Assembly: GCA_019423125.1 (NCBI GenBank) | Contig: JAHZBZ010000026.1 | Location: 1 to 9,007, forward strand | Source: Bacillota bacterium | GTDB taxonomy: Bacteria > Bacillota > Clostridia > Christensenellales > Borkfalkiaceae | Reading direction: 5' to 3' | DNA length: 9,007 nt | Shown: in pieces, positions 1-5,494 of the stretch | How the letters are laid out: every line of letters begins with the position of its first letter | Position numbering within the stretch: the stretch's first letter is position 1 | The notes under the pieces: model-generated | What the model saw: the letters and a program-made list of their open reading frames with translations, nothing else | Database searches by the model: none | Told to the model about the DNA's origin: nothing | Translations under genes and position numbers: made by a program

Positions 1-12
1 GTTCTATTTATC

Positions 13-21
13 TGATATAAT
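13..21 (+). promoter_or_regulatory. Extended -10 promoter element (TGATATAAT)
   Basis: TG-A-TATAAT is a perfect extended -10 with a consensus TATAAT at 16-21. Any -35 lies before the window. Transcription would start near 27-29 and reach the terminator at 86-132 after about 100 nt. The same nine bases recur at 303-311. Confidence 0.5.
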
Positions 22-26
22 ACAGT

Positions 27-132
27 GTGCGTTTTTGCGGCTTTCAGTTCCACCATGTTTAGTGGATAAAAATGCTGTCCACTGTAAAAACCCTGAAAAA
101 CGATGAGTTTTCAGGGTTTTTGCTATTTTTTT
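27..132 (+). ncRNA. Candidate short non-coding transcript
   Basis: A consensus extended -10 at 13-21 is followed within about 100 nt by a strong intrinsic terminator, with no plausible coding sequence between. Inside it, GTGGA (62-66) can pair either with TCCAC upstream (49-53) or with TCCAC downstream (78-82), so two mutually exclusive small hairpins are possible. It could be a small RNA, or simply the leader or tail of a gene outside the window. No known RNA family is recognised. Confidence 0.25.
86..132 (+). terminator. Intrinsic terminator, perfect 14-bp stem
   Basis: AAAAACCCTGAAAA (86-99) pairs perfectly with TTTTCAGGGTTTTT (108-121) across an 8-nt loop, followed after a few bases by a run of seven T (126-132). 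The A/T flanks of the stem make it work in either direction, but the clean T-run is on the + side. Confidence 0.8.
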
Positions 133-133
133 G

Positions 134-213
134 GCAAAAACAGGGAATTTTTCCTATGGAAAGAAAGATTTTAATTTTATGCTGTCTTTTTGCCATTTTC
201 GAGCAAAAACAGG
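134..213. repeat. Two direct copies of GCAAAAACAGG
   Basis: Identical 11-base copies lie at 134-144 and 203-213, 69 bases apart, in non-coding AT-rich DNA. The function is unknown. The second copy runs into GGACTTGAACC (212-222). Confidence 0.35.
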
Positions 214-281
214 ACTTGAACCTTTATGTTATTTATATTCAATCATAATCAAATGAATAAGGGGGCATATCCTAACAAGAC

Positions 282-311
282 TTGCGCTTTTTTCTTTTAT
301 TGTGATATAAT
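282..311 (+). promoter_or_regulatory. Sigma-A type promoter of the NTF2-like gene
   Basis: The -10 is a perfect TATAAT (306-311) in an extended TGnTATAAT context. A weak -35, TTGCGC (282-287), lies 18 bases upstream. Predicted transcription start is near 318, leaving a leader of about 40 nt before the ATG at 357. The block from 292 to 312 matches the block from 2 to 22 at 17 of 21 positions. Confidence 0.65.
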
Positions 312-356
312 AGGTAACGATAAAAAGTTCTTAAAATAGCTTAGGGATTGGTTAAA

Positions 357-758
357 ATGATACAAAAGGAAAGAGAATTGAAAATTGGAAAATGGTTCTC
401 AATGTGGATAGACAAAAACTGCACAGGAATAGAGGATTTATTTTGTCAGGATGCTGTTTATATAGAGAGTTGGGGACCGAAATATACAGGGATAAACGCT
501 ATCAAACATTGGTTTGATGAGTGGAACACACGCGGTAGCGTTAAGACGTGGGATATTAAACAGTTTTTTCACAAGGACGAGCAGACGATTGTAGAGTGGT
601 ATTTCTGCAACGAAATGGATGATGGCAGGAAAGAGGAGTTTGACGGGCTTTCTTTGATCCTCTGGGAAAACGGTAAAATCTGCTTTCTGAAAGAATATTG
701 TTGCAACATCAATAACTATAATCCTTATCAAGAAGGTAGTGATGGGCGGGTCGCGTGA
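357..758 (+). CDS. NTF2/SnoaL-like small protein, C-terminal tail altered
   Basis: A 133-residue soluble protein with no signal peptide or membrane segment. It resembles the small 'nuclear transport factor 2 family' (SnoaL-like, cone-shaped alpha+beta) proteins of Firmicutes. Recognisable stretches are the N-terminal helix, the segment YIESWGPKYTG near residues 35-45, HWFDEWNTRGSV, and EWYF followed by the closing strands LSLILWENGKI. Members of the fold bind or convert small hydrophobic molecules, but I see no diagnostic catalytic set, so the substrate is unknown. The ATG at 357 is preferred because AGGGA (343-347) sits 9 bases ahead; the in-frame TTG at 348 would have no room for a ribosome-binding site. 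Related proteins, as I recall them, end soon after a YxPY motif. Here YNPYQEG is followed by SDGRVA and a stop read from the GC-rich DNA beyond the junction at ~736-742, so the last few residues are probably not native. Codon use is AT-rich, unlike every later gene. Confidence 0.7.
   Translation: MIQKERELKIGKWFSMWIDKNCTGIEDLFCQDAVYIESWGPKYTGINAIKHWFDEWNTRGSVKTWDIKQFFHKDEQTIVEWYFCNEMDDGRKEEFDGLSLILWENGKICFLKEYCCNINNYNPYQEGSDGRVA
734..745. other. Composition and homology breakpoint
   Basis: To the left lies an AT-rich NTF2-like gene. To the right lies a GC-richer LRR gene entered in mid-repeat. Aligning the first LRR unit with the second (GHFGYIFGA at residues 144-152) shows that LRR homology begins at about base 736. 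The codons before it read ILIKK, where LPF would be expected. This is a deletion, insertion or assembly join; no target-site repeats or integrase remains are visible. Confidence 0.6.
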
Positions 759-2368
759 AGATTCGCAAAACGCGTACTTGGGATATATTTTCGGCGCACA
801 GTCTCCCGAGCAGAACAAAGATCATGTTCCGTCGTCTCTGAAAGACGTCGTGCTTACAGGTGCGGAGCAGATCTGTTACGGTGCTTTTTACGGCTGCGAC
901 GGGTTGCGGAGCGTCTCCGTTCCCGAAGGAGTTTTGTCGATAGGAGAAAAGGCGTTTTATGGCTGCGGTGCGCTGGAGAACTTTGCGATCCCCTCGAGCG
1001 TGACGGAGATCGGAAGACAGGCCTTTGGCAATTGCAGTGCTTTGACAGATTTTACCATCCCCGATACCGTGCGGGAGATCGGTTTCGGCGCGTTTGAAAA
1101 CTGCAATTCTCTCGCAAAACTCACGCTGCCTTTTACGGGACGGAACAGGGTAGAGGCGGCGGCGAACGGCCATTTCGGCTATATCTTCGGCGCGGAAGGC
1201 TACTCGCAAAACTATCTGAAAGTCCCCGCGTCGCTCAAAGAAGTCGTCCTGACCGACAACGGCGGCTTTGTCGGGCGCAACGCGTTCAACAGCTGTTCGA
1301 ATATTGTAAACATTCGCATCCCGAGCAATACGACGGCGATCATTGACGGGGCATTCTCGTTTTGTACTTCGCTTGCGGAGATAGAGCTTCCCGAGACGGT
1401 CGTCTCTTTGGGAGAAGAAGCGTTTTATTGCTGCAGTTCGCTTACACACATCACCGTACCGATGGGCGTTACCTCGATCGGCTACAGTGCGTTCGCCCGT
1501 TGCAATTCGCCGGAGAGCATCGCCCTGCCCTTTATAGGTACCATTAAGAGTCAGCCGAAAGAGAGCTTTGGTTATCTCTTCGGCACGAAAGAGGTGAATT
1601 TCAACTCGGATAACGTTCCCTCCGCACTTAAGAAGGTGGCCGTCACGAATACGGACACCATCGGCGCCAATGCATTTCGCAATTGTGAAGGCATCGCGGA
1701 GATCGTGTTGTCGGACGGCGTCTCTGTGATCGGAGCGGGCGCGTTTGCCGGTTGCACGAAGCTGGAAAGGGTAAATATTTCTGACAGCGTAAAACAGATC
1801 GGCAAAAACGCGTTTTATCTGTGCGACGAGCTGATGCGCATCGAGATCCCTGCGGGTGTTGAAAAAGTCGAGTCGGCGGCATTCATGCTTTGTAACTGTA
1901 TGACGATCTATTGTCGGTCGGAGAGCAGGCCGCTCGGCTGGGCGGAGGATTGGAATTCTTCCTGTCCCGCTGTGTGGGATTGCGCGAACAACGAGAAGGA
2001 CGAAGAGCGTTATGTCTATGCGTTCCTCAACGGTGTGCGCTACCACCTGAAGGACGGCGCTGCGGGCGTTGCAGGGCAGCGTGCTTCCATAAGCGGAGAT
2101 TTGGTCATTCTCGAAGAAATTTCCTTCGGGGGCGAAACGTACACGACGACGAGTATAGGCGCGAAGGCGTTTTACGAGTGTACAAAGCTCAAAAGCATCG
2201 CCATCCCGCGCACAGTGAAAAAATATAGAAACTCTTGCATTCTGGGGTTGCCGCTCGCTGGGGAAGATCAACTTCAACGGGACAAAAGCGGAGTGGGTCG
2301 CTATTGACTCGGGCGAGGGCTCCTTTGACAGCTCGGTCCCGGTGTATTGTACAGACGGAGAACTATAG
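739..2368 (+). pseudogene. BspA-type leucine-rich-repeat surface protein, 5'-truncated and frameshifted
   Basis: The product consists of Treponema-type (BspA) LRR units such as IGEKAFYGCGALENFAIPSSV, which in this family form a surface-exposed solenoid used in adhesion. Three linker units of the type LPF...FGYIFGA...VPSSLKxVVLT begin at residues ~14, ~146 and ~277, giving a higher-order period of about 132 residues. The 5' end is missing: there is no signal peptide, lipobox or ribosome-binding site, and the frame opens inside a repeat beside the NTF2-like gene. At about 2224 one extra base in the A/T run after GTGAAAAAA breaks the frame. The original frame ends at 2307 with unrelated sequence. 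Continuing from ATA at 2225 gives IETLAFWGCRSLGKINFNG, then TKAEWVAIDSG and a typical CTDGEL end, with TAG at 2366-2368. The frameshift could be a homopolymer sequencing error, but the missing front makes a functional product unlikely. Family certain; pseudogene status fairly sure. Confidence 0.85.
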
Positions 2369-2377
2369 TGTATGTTC

Positions 2378-2408
2378 AAAGCCCCGCTCCTTGCAGGAGC
2401 GGGGCTTT
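2378..2408 (+). terminator. Strong hairpin after the LRR gene
   Basis: AAAGCCCCGCTCCT (2378-2391) and AGGAGCGGGGCTTT (2395-2408) form a perfect 14-bp stem with a TGC loop, ten bases after the LRR stop codon. The only T residues are the last three of the stem, so it is a terminator with a poor U-tract. It is symmetric enough to work weakly on either strand. Confidence 0.65.
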
Positions 2409-2443
2409 GCCGAGGCAGGCAAAGCATGCCGTCGCTTGCAGCA

Positions 2444-2510
2444 CGCCGAGAAAAAGCGGTCCGTGCACATCCATGTTCGCAAAGGAAGGCCTTCCTTGCC
2501 CGACTCGGCG
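2444..2510. repeat. Palindrome AAGGAAGGCCTTCCTT inside a longer inverted repeat
   Basis: The 16-base perfect palindrome is at 2482-2497. It is enclosed by CGCCGAG (2444-2450) and CTCGGCG (2504-2510), which could pair around it. No gene is visible here. It may be a binding site or a structured, untranslated segment. Confidence 0.4.
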
Positions 2511-2583
2511 ACTTTTATCGCGTTTTTCCTTTCCGTGCGCAGAGCAAAGAGTCCGTCCATGACAAAAAAACTGCATTTCATCG
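2459..2583 (+). promoter_or_regulatory. Cluster of candidate LytTR half-sites upstream of the two-component operon
   Basis: TCCGT-type elements occur as TCCGTGCAC (2460-2468), TCCGTGCGC (2532-2540) and TCCGTCCAT (2552-2560). The last two are 20 bases apart, near the two-helical-turn spacing typical of LytTR targets. TCCGTCCAT differs from the known family consensus [TA][AC][CA]GTTN[AG][TG] at one position. A degenerate further copy (GCATTTCAT, 2573-2581) follows 21 bases later, just before the -35. The same sequence blocks occur upstream of the lipoprotein gene. That this is autoregulation is inference. Confidence 0.45.
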
Positions 2584-2592
2584 CACGGGCTG

Positions 2593-2621
2593 TTGAAGAA
2601 TGGCGGGCGCTGTGCTATAAT
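2593..2621 (+). promoter_or_regulatory. Sigma-A promoter of the two-component operon
   Basis: TTGAAG (2593-2598), a 17-base spacer, then TATAAT (2616-2621) with an extended TG at 2613-2614. Predicted start is near 2628, so the regulator cannot start at the in-frame TTG at 2593 that forms part of this -35. Confidence 0.8.
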
Positions 2622-2626
2622 GGACA

Positions 2627-2640
2627 TGCCCGATCGGGCA
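2627..2640. promoter_or_regulatory. Perfect 14-bp palindrome at the predicted transcription start
   Basis: TGCCCGATCGGGCA is a perfect palindrome beginning 5 bases after the -10 and ending just before the ribosome-binding site of the regulator. The position fits a repressor operator or a small 5' leader hairpin. LytTR proteins bind direct repeats, so a different regulator would be expected here. Confidence 0.45.
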
Positions 2641-2655
2641 AAGGGGTGGGATAAA

Positions 2656-3390
2656 TTGATAAGGATCGTTTTGGTGGACGATGAACCTGAGATCACCGAT
2701 CAGGTGGCGGGTTACATCGCCAGGTTTTATGAAAAGAGGGGACAGGGAAGGGACGCGTACAAACTCTATGTCTATCGGGACGGAAAGGAGCTCTTGCAGC
2801 GTTTTCCCTCACGCGCGGACATCATCTTTCTGGACATTGAGATGCGCGACACGGACGGCATGACCGCCGCGGCAAAGATACGAAAGGCGAACCGAAACGT
2901 CGCCATCATCTTTCTTACGCGGCTTGCGCAGATGGCGATTCGCGGGTACAAGGTCAACGCGCTTGATTTCATCGTAAAGCCCGTCGACTATTACAGCTTT
3001 GAACTGCGCTTCGTGAAGGCGCTGGACTGGCTGAGCCGTTTTCAGGTGCAAAAGTTGGAGATCACGCCCGTGGGGCAGGGCACGCGTTATCTTGATTTTG
3101 CCGACCTTTATTACATTGAGGTGTTCGGCAGAAGCCTTGTCTTTCACACCAAAGAGGGCGATCTGACCATGAACGGCAGGCTCAAAGACATGCAGGATAA
3201 GCTCAAAGGCGCGCCCTTTGCCGCCTGCAACCGTTATTGTCTCGTCAACCTTCATCACGTTCGGGGGATGCAGGGCGGCAAGGTGCTCGTCAGAGAGGTG
3301 CAGATTCCCGTCAGCCGCGGCAAAAAGGAGCAATTCCTCGCCAGGCTCTCCGCTTATGCCGCGGGTATGGATACGGGAGGGGAAGGCTGA
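2656..3390 (+). CDS. LytTR-family response regulator (AgrA/VirR/LytR type)
   Basis: This 244-residue cytoplasmic regulator is the output half of a two-component system. Residues 1-125 are a receiver domain with acidic D8-D9-E10, phospho-acceptor D60 in IIFLDIEM, T88 in FLT, and K108 in VKPV. Residues ~132-235 are a LytTR DNA-binding domain, with the typical YIEVFGRSLVFHT strand pair and CNRYCLVNLHHV. The start is TTG at 2656, because the promoter (-10 at 2616-2621) and its start point near 2628 rule out earlier in-frame codons, AAGGGGTGGG (2641-2650) is a ribosome-binding site 5 bases ahead, and the protein then begins IRIVLVDDEPE as family members do. Length is normal for the family. The stop overlaps the kinase ATG by one base, so the two are translationally coupled. 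Likely targets are its own promoter and that of the lipoprotein-GH3 operon, based on shared motifs only. Confidence 0.93.
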   Translation: MIRIVLVDDEPEITDQVAGYIARFYEKRGQGRDAYKLYVYRDGKELLQRFPSRADIIFLDIEMRDTDGMTAAAKIRKANRNVAIIFLTRLAQMAIRGYKVNALDFIVKPVDYYSFELRFVKALDWLSRFQVQKLEITPVGQGTRYLDFADLYYIEVFGRSLVFHTKEGDLTMNGRLKDMQDKLKGAPFAACNRYCLVNLHHVRGMQGGKVLVREVQIPVSRGKKEQFLARLSAYAAGMDTGGEG

Positions 3391-4733
3391 TGGATTACCG
3401 TACGTGGGAGACGCAATATTCGACCCTTTGGGGGAGATTTCTTTTTTCTATTCCGTTTATCTTCGGCGGACTGATCGGTGCGCTCGTTTCGTGCAGTGGC
3501 GCGCAGCGGCGATCGCATTATTACCTGCGCGTGGCGGCGTGCGCGGCGGCATGTTGTCTCATCGCCTTTTTCCTTTGGCCCGCGGCGACGGCAAGCAGAA
3601 ATTGGTTTTTTCTGATCGGCGCATACTTGGTGCAGTTTGTCCTGATCGTTGCGTCTGTTTTGATCTGTGTGCGCTGCTCGCTCATCAACGCGGTTTTTTA
3701 TGCGGAAAACGGTATCGCTCTTTTCAGTATAGCCAAACTGATCTTTGACAGCGTTGGTGCGATCGTCGTCGATCTGAAGATTGCGATCCGCCCGTACGGG
3801 GCTGTTTACAGTGTGCTGTATTTTTCGATAGCGGTGGTGCTGTATTCTCTCTTTTATCTGTTTTTCATAGACAAGAAAAGAGCGAAAAACGGACTTCACA
3901 TCGATCTGGGAAAATTGTTGATCCCTACGTCCGGCGTTCTTGCGGTTGCCATCGTGTTCAACATCTGCCTCAGCGCTTTTATAAATAAATACAGATTGAG
4001 GGCGGACATCATCGTGACCGTAAAGGTCTTGCTCATTCTGTGCTGTATCTTGGTGCTCCTTGTCAACTTCGACGTGTTTACCATCAACCGCCAGCGCCAT
4101 GAGATGGATACAATCGTGCAGCTGAATAAAAAACAGCAGGAACAGTTTGCATTTTCACAGGCCAATATCGAGTCGCTCAACCGCAAATATCACGACCTCA
4201 AGGGCATGATCGGTTCGCTTCGCAAACTTGCGGACGCGAACATCGGCGAATCGCTCAAAGAGGCGGAGTCGGAGGTGGAGGCGTACGACAGCATCGCAAA
4301 AACGGGAAACCGCTATCTCGACGTTCTGCTCACCGAGCGCAGCATTTACTGCGAGCGGAACGGGGTCCGTTTCACTTATCTCGTGGACGGGGACGCGCTC
4401 TCCTTCATGCAGCCGATGGACCTGATCTCTTTTTTTGACAACTGCACGGCAAACGCGATCGAGGCGGTCATGAAGCTGCCCGATTCGGAAAAAAGGGTGA
4501 TCTCTCTGCAATGCAGTAAACGCCACGGAATGCTCGCGATCCGTTGCGACAACTTTTTTAATGGTGAACTCCGTGCGTCTGCAGGCCTGCCTTCGACGAG
4601 CAAACGTAATGCCGCCGAGCACGGTTACGGGCTCAAGAGCATGCAGATGATCGCAAAAAAATACGGCGGAAGCCTGACCGTTTCCGCACGGGAAGACATC
4701 TTTCGCCTTTCCGCCGTTCTGCCTTGCGGCTGA
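3390..4733 (+). CDS. Membrane GHKL sensor histidine kinase (AgrC/VirS-like)
   Basis: A 447-residue sensor kinase paired with the preceding LytTR regulator. Residues ~16-228 hold six to seven hydrophobic segments (about 16-35, 46-66, 72-95, 108-127, 138-160, 175-197, 207-228), so the sensor is membrane-embedded with no large outer domain, as in peptide-sensing AgrC/VirS kinases. A helical linker (~233-265) leads to the phospho-accepting H268 in KYHDLKGMI, a dimerisation segment, then a GHKL ATPase fold with the N-box region DNCTANAIEAV (350-360) and a G-box HGYGLKSMQMI (411-421). No HisKA-type or HAMP domain is seen. ATG 3390 is chosen because GGGAGGGGAAGG (3375-3386) lies just before it and the stop of the regulator overlaps it (TGATG). 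In-frame codons upstream back to 3237 lie inside the regulator gene. No autoinducing-peptide or AgrB-type gene is nearby, so the ligand is unknown. Confidence 0.9.
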   Translation: MDYRTWETQYSTLWGRFLFSIPFIFGGLIGALVSCSGAQRRSHYYLRVAACAAACCLIAFFLWPAATASRNWFFLIGAYLVQFVLIVASVLICVRCSLINAVFYAENGIALFSIAKLIFDSVGAIVVDLKIAIRPYGAVYSVLYFSIAVVLYSLFYLFFIDKKRAKNGLHIDLGKLLIPTSGVLAVAIVFNICLSAFINKYRLRADIIVTVKVLLILCCILVLLVNFDVFTINRQRHEMDTIVQLNKKQQEQFAFSQANIESLNRKYHDLKGMIGSLRKLADANIGESLKEAESEVEAYDSIAKTGNRYLDVLLTERSIYCERNGVRFTYLVDGDALSFMQPMDLISFFDNCTANAIEAVMKLPDSEKRVISLQCSKRHGMLAIRCDNFFNGELRASAGLPSTSKRNAAEHGYGLKSMQMIAKKYGGSLTVSAREDIFRLSAVLPCG

Positions 4734-4750
4734 TATTGCCTGCAAGGTCT

Positions 4751-4778
4751 GCCTCTCCCTTTGCGGGGGAGGCTTTTT
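4751..4778 (+). terminator. Intrinsic terminator after the kinase
   Basis: GCCTCTCCC (4751-4759) pairs with GGGGGAGGC (4765-4773), with one G-T wobble, across a TTTGC loop, followed by five T (4774-4778). It starts 18 bases after the kinase stop and closes the two-component operon. Its T-run abuts the first TCCGTTCAT element. Confidence 0.8.
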
Positions 4779-4862
4779 CCGTTCATGACAATTTTTTTAC
4801 AGTCCGTGACGGTGAAAAAACTCTTTCCGTGCAGTCCGTGACACATCTCTTGCCGTTCATCG
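4778..4862 (+). promoter_or_regulatory. Array of candidate LytTR sites upstream of the lipoprotein-GH3 operon
   Basis: TCCGTTCAT (4778-4786) fits the known LytTR half-site consensus [TA][AC][CA]GTTN[AG][TG] at every position; GCCGTTCAT (4852-4860) fits at all but the first. Between them are TCCGTGACG (4803-4811), TCCGTGCAG (4826-4834) and TCCGTGACA (4835-4843). A perfect 11-base direct repeat, CAGTCCGTGAC, is at 4800-4810 and 4832-4842, 32 bases apart, about three helical turns. The array ends 8 bases before the -35 at 4871. Activation by the adjacent regulator is inferred; the spacings are not the classical 21-22 bases. Confidence 0.5.
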
Positions 4863-4870
4863 AAAAGCCC

Positions 4871-4899
4871 TTGAAATGTTTCCTTTGCAGAGTTAAGAT
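4871..4899 (+). promoter_or_regulatory. Promoter of the lipoprotein-GH3-membrane protein operon
   Basis: TTGAAA (4871-4876), a 17-base spacer, and TAAGAT (4894-4899). The -10 matches consensus at four of six positions, which suits a promoter needing an activator. The predicted start near 4906 gives a leader of about 40 nt. Confidence 0.65.
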
Positions 4900-4945
4900 G
4901 GGTACGTCAAAGCGATTTGGCAAAAAATTTTGGAGGGATTTTTCT

Positions 4946-5464
4946 ATGGCAAAAATCAAAAAAGCAGTTTTGGTGCTCGTGATCGCGGCACTGGCGTGTG
5001 TTCCGTTTCTCCTTACGGGTTGTTCGGGCGGCGGTGCGGAGATCAAAGGTGTATATTATAAGAATGATTGCGTTTACAGCGTAATCGAACAGGGTAAACT
5101 GGTCAAAGCGACATCTTCCTGCATGACCGTCTATTCGGACAATACGTTCACGGCGAATGCGATCACGAACTCTCTTTATTCGTCGGACGGCACGTCCTAC
5201 AATCCCACGTTCTTCGGCGCGTTCACCGTCTACGGTACATACGAGGTCGTCGGCGAGGATCCCGTGCTCAAAGAAACGACGATCAAGATCGTTGATGTGC
5301 AAAAGCTTGATACGAGAGACGGCACAGTTGAAAAAGCAGCGTTTGAGGAAGATGTTGCGGCAGCGATTGAAAGCGATTTTATCGGCTTGGAGATCATTCT
5401 CATGTCCAATTTCGAAATGTCTGAGACGTTTGCGACAAATGCCATGATGAGCACTCTTCGCTGA
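4946..5464 (+). CDS. Small secreted lipoprotein of unknown function
   Basis: The 172-residue product starts with a lipoprotein signal peptide: positively charged MAKIKKA, a hydrophobic stretch to residue 23, and the lipobox LTGC with the lipid-modified cysteine at C26. After a short SGGGAE linker the mature part (~145 residues) is rich in beta-type segments (GVYYKNDCVYSV, SCMTVYSDNTFT, FGAFTVYGTYEVVG, ETTIKIVDVQKL) and ends in a helical tail with several methionines. The layout recalls small beta-barrel or lipocalin-like lipoproteins, but no specific family is recognised. The mature protein keeps two further cysteines (about residues 39 and 57) that could form a disulfide. The start at 4946 is set by GGAGG (4932-4936) nine bases ahead and by the signal peptide; the frame is open back to 4724, but that part is the terminator and promoter region. 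It is the first gene of the operon, 30 bases before the GH3 gene, which suggests a surface partner or substrate-handling role for that enzyme. Confidence 0.85.
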   Translation: MAKIKKAVLVLVIAALACVPFLLTGCSGGGAEIKGVYYKNDCVYSVIEQGKLVKATSSCMTVYSDNTFTANAITNSLYSSDGTSYNPTFFGAFTVYGTYEVVGEDPVLKETTIKIVDVQKLDTRDGTVEKAAFEEDVAAAIESDFIGLEIILMSNFEMSETFATNAMMSTLR

Positions 5465-5494
5465 TCGGCATTCCTGAAAATCGGAGAATCGATC

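Larger units (their letters stand above)
1..356. other. AT-rich intergenic region before the NTF2-like gene
   Basis: No convincing protein gene is visible here. It contains a promoter-like element (13-21), a strong hairpin terminator (86-132), two copies of an 11-base repeat (134-144, 203-213), and a promoter (282-311) for the gene that starts at 357. A 58-codon open frame (72-248) exists, but it runs straight through the terminator, has no clear ribosome-binding site and gives a low-complexity, Phe/Leu-rich product, so I do not call it. Composition is clearly more AT-rich than the DNA after about position 740. Confidence 0.6.

Noticed and set aside
72..248. A 58-codon frame in the AT-rich leader
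   Set aside because: It crosses a strong terminator, lacks a ribosome-binding site and encodes a low-complexity Phe/Leu-rich chain.
709..2427. Open frame of about 570 codons on the minus strand opposite the LRR gene
   Set aside because: Arg/Ala-rich product with no domain; the LRR repeats on the + strand explain the region. It also spans the junction and the terminator hairpin.
2593..2655. In-frame upstream starts for the response regulator (TTG 2593, ATG 2620, ATG 2626)
   Set aside because: They overlap the -35 and -10 or lie at or before the predicted transcript start; the TTG at 2656 has the ribosome-binding site and the expected receiver N-terminus.
3237..3389. Longer N-terminus for the histidine kinase
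   Set aside because: This part lies inside the regulator gene and is a low-quality Arg/Gln-rich sequence; the ATG at 3390 has an excellent ribosome-binding site.
4724..4945. Longer N-terminus for the lipoprotein
   Set aside because: The open frame runs back through the promoter and the kinase terminator; the ATG at 4946 has GGAGG and begins a perfect lipoprotein signal peptide.
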